Source of the DNA: an uncultured Erysipelotrichaceae bacterium
GTDB taxonomy: Bacteria; Bacillota_I; Bacilli_A; RFN20; CAG-826
Direction of reading: 5' to 3'
NCBI GenBank assembly: GCA_902791085.1
Contig: CADAUN010000090.1
Span: 1-6,024, forward strand
DNA length: 6,024 nt
A program made the translations under genes and the position numbers. Every line of letters starts with the position of its first letter. The first letter of the stretch is position 1. The notes below the pieces were generated by a model, which was not told the origin of the DNA, ran no database searches, and worked only from the letters and a program-made list of their open reading frames with translations. Shown in pieces: positions 5,185 to 6,024 of this stretch.

Positions 5185-6024
5185 TTAAGAATTGATCAGC
5201 CTTTCAACAACCGAAGGTAAGCTGCGTGCGATTTCGAAGTCCGAAATGGTATTTGCCCCGCCAAGGATGATTGCAGGCACGATCCTATAGCTTTTTTCTC
5301 CGACGTAAAGAACATCGCCGGCAAGCCTAGAGGACAATTCGGTTTCGTTAGACAAGATGCTTACAAGCGGCGCACACAGAGCCTCACATTCCGCTCTGGT
5401 AAATGACGGCGGTAGCGAACCATCTATAGCCCATTCCAGAAATTGCAGAGCGATCTTTTTATTGAAAAGGTATTGGATCCGCTGGTTCCAGAAATTGCAG
5501 ATATCCCTGTCGTCGTCCCCTTTAAGGATTTCTTTCGCCTGGTTAAAAATCTCATCGAGATTTGACTCGATTTGAGTGGAATAGCCTGCGCCGCTGGAAA
5601 GGCTGCCGTAGAAATAGATGTCTATGAATCTTCTGCTTCCGGATTGCCTTTGGCGGGAGCCCACTGTCAGATCGTTGTATTCGATATCGAGGACCCTGCT
5701 TGCGGTAACTTCAGGGCTTCACAAAGGGTTACGGCTGCTGACTTGAGCACCGCGTCATCTTTGGTGATAAGGCGCGGGTCAACGGAAATCTGCATGAAGA
5801 ACATATCCGTTCTGAAGCTCGTGCCAAGGAAAACGCCTTCTTCCACGAATTTGTGTGAGCAATTCACCTGTCTCCCGCCGACCCAATAAGGCGCCCCTAC
5901 ACCGTTTTCCTTTAAGGACTTCCCGTTGTGGAGTTGCGCGGCTCCGCATTGTCTGCAGACATCGAAGCCTTCGCCGTCTTTGCCTTTGTTGAGGATGGTG
6001 ATTTCCTCGCTCTTGCGATTGGAA
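5185..6024 (-). pseudogene. DUF1998-domain protein (DrmB/MrfA-like), C-terminal part, frameshifted
   Basis: From the right edge the frame gives GFDVCRQCGAAQ (Cys-x2-Cys), APYWVGGRQVNCSHKF, VFLGTSFRTDMFF and TLCEALKL, then runs to a stop at 5667. One base over, the sequence resumes as ASRVLDIEYNDL, and FIDIYFYGSLSSGAGYSTQI (GAGY core), then CNFWNQRIQYLFNKKIALQF and LEWAIDG, ending at 5185. Inserting one base at about 5705 gives EALKLAASRVLDI, which fits the family well. DUF1998 domains form the C-terminus of DISARM DrmB and of MrfA-type DNA-repair helicases. The Cys cluster expected before the NQR motif is mostly missing: only one Cys remains. The N-terminus lies outside the window. A second frameshift in GAAAGG (5200-5205) may cut the C-terminus. 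I am confident of the DUF1998 assignment but cannot tell defence from repair without the missing part and its neighbours. Confidence 0.75.

Overview
The window looks like a degraded stretch of a low- to mid-GC Bacillota-type genome (possibly a carbohydrate-fermenting, gut-associated lineage such as Erysipelotrichia; a guess from AAGGAG-like ribosome sites, gene content and codon use). Every recognisable gene lies on the minus strand.

Layout, right to left in transcription order. At 5185-6024 is the C-terminal part of a DUF1998-type protein, the family that includes DISARM DrmB and MrfA-like helicase C-termini. It has a Cys-x2-Cys site and a GAGY-type core, but is broken by at least one single-base frameshift near 5705 and probably a second near 5203. 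At 4699-5134 an ORF of unknown N-terminal half runs into the C-terminal end of an IS3-family OrfB, itself frameshifted in an A6 run. At 4230-4589 is a short ORF with an IS21 IstA-like helix-turn-helix N-terminus and a tail resembling the end of another transposase. At 2160-4178 is the one clearly intact gene, a GH36 alpha-galactosidase with both catalytic aspartates. The gene-free stretch 1519-2159 holds a frameshifted IS3 orfA start, two IS3-like termini in direct tandem, several near-perfect hairpins and the promoter of the next gene. At 1171-1518 is a lipoprotein sugar-binding-protein remnant with a stop at codon 3 and no C-terminal three quarters. At 1-1095, running off the left edge, is a GH13 protein of the oligo-1,6-glucosidase type.

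The GH36 enzyme, the sugar-binding remnant and the GH13 gene suggest a former locus for uptake and breakdown of alpha-galactosides or alpha-glucosides (raffinose, melibiose, isomaltose-like sugars). Its transporter is now dead or truncated, and no permease genes are visible. The flanking DUF1998 gene suggests a decayed defence or DNA-processing locus invaded by insertion sequences.

The most interesting points are the GH13 protein, which keeps its fold motifs but appears to lack two of three catalytic carboxylates; the tandem IS-end repeats with hairpins; and an inverted repeat that would hide the ribosome site of the orfA remnant. No complete novel system can be demonstrated here. Several breaks are single-base changes, some in homopolymers, so sequencing error must be excluded before all are called decay.
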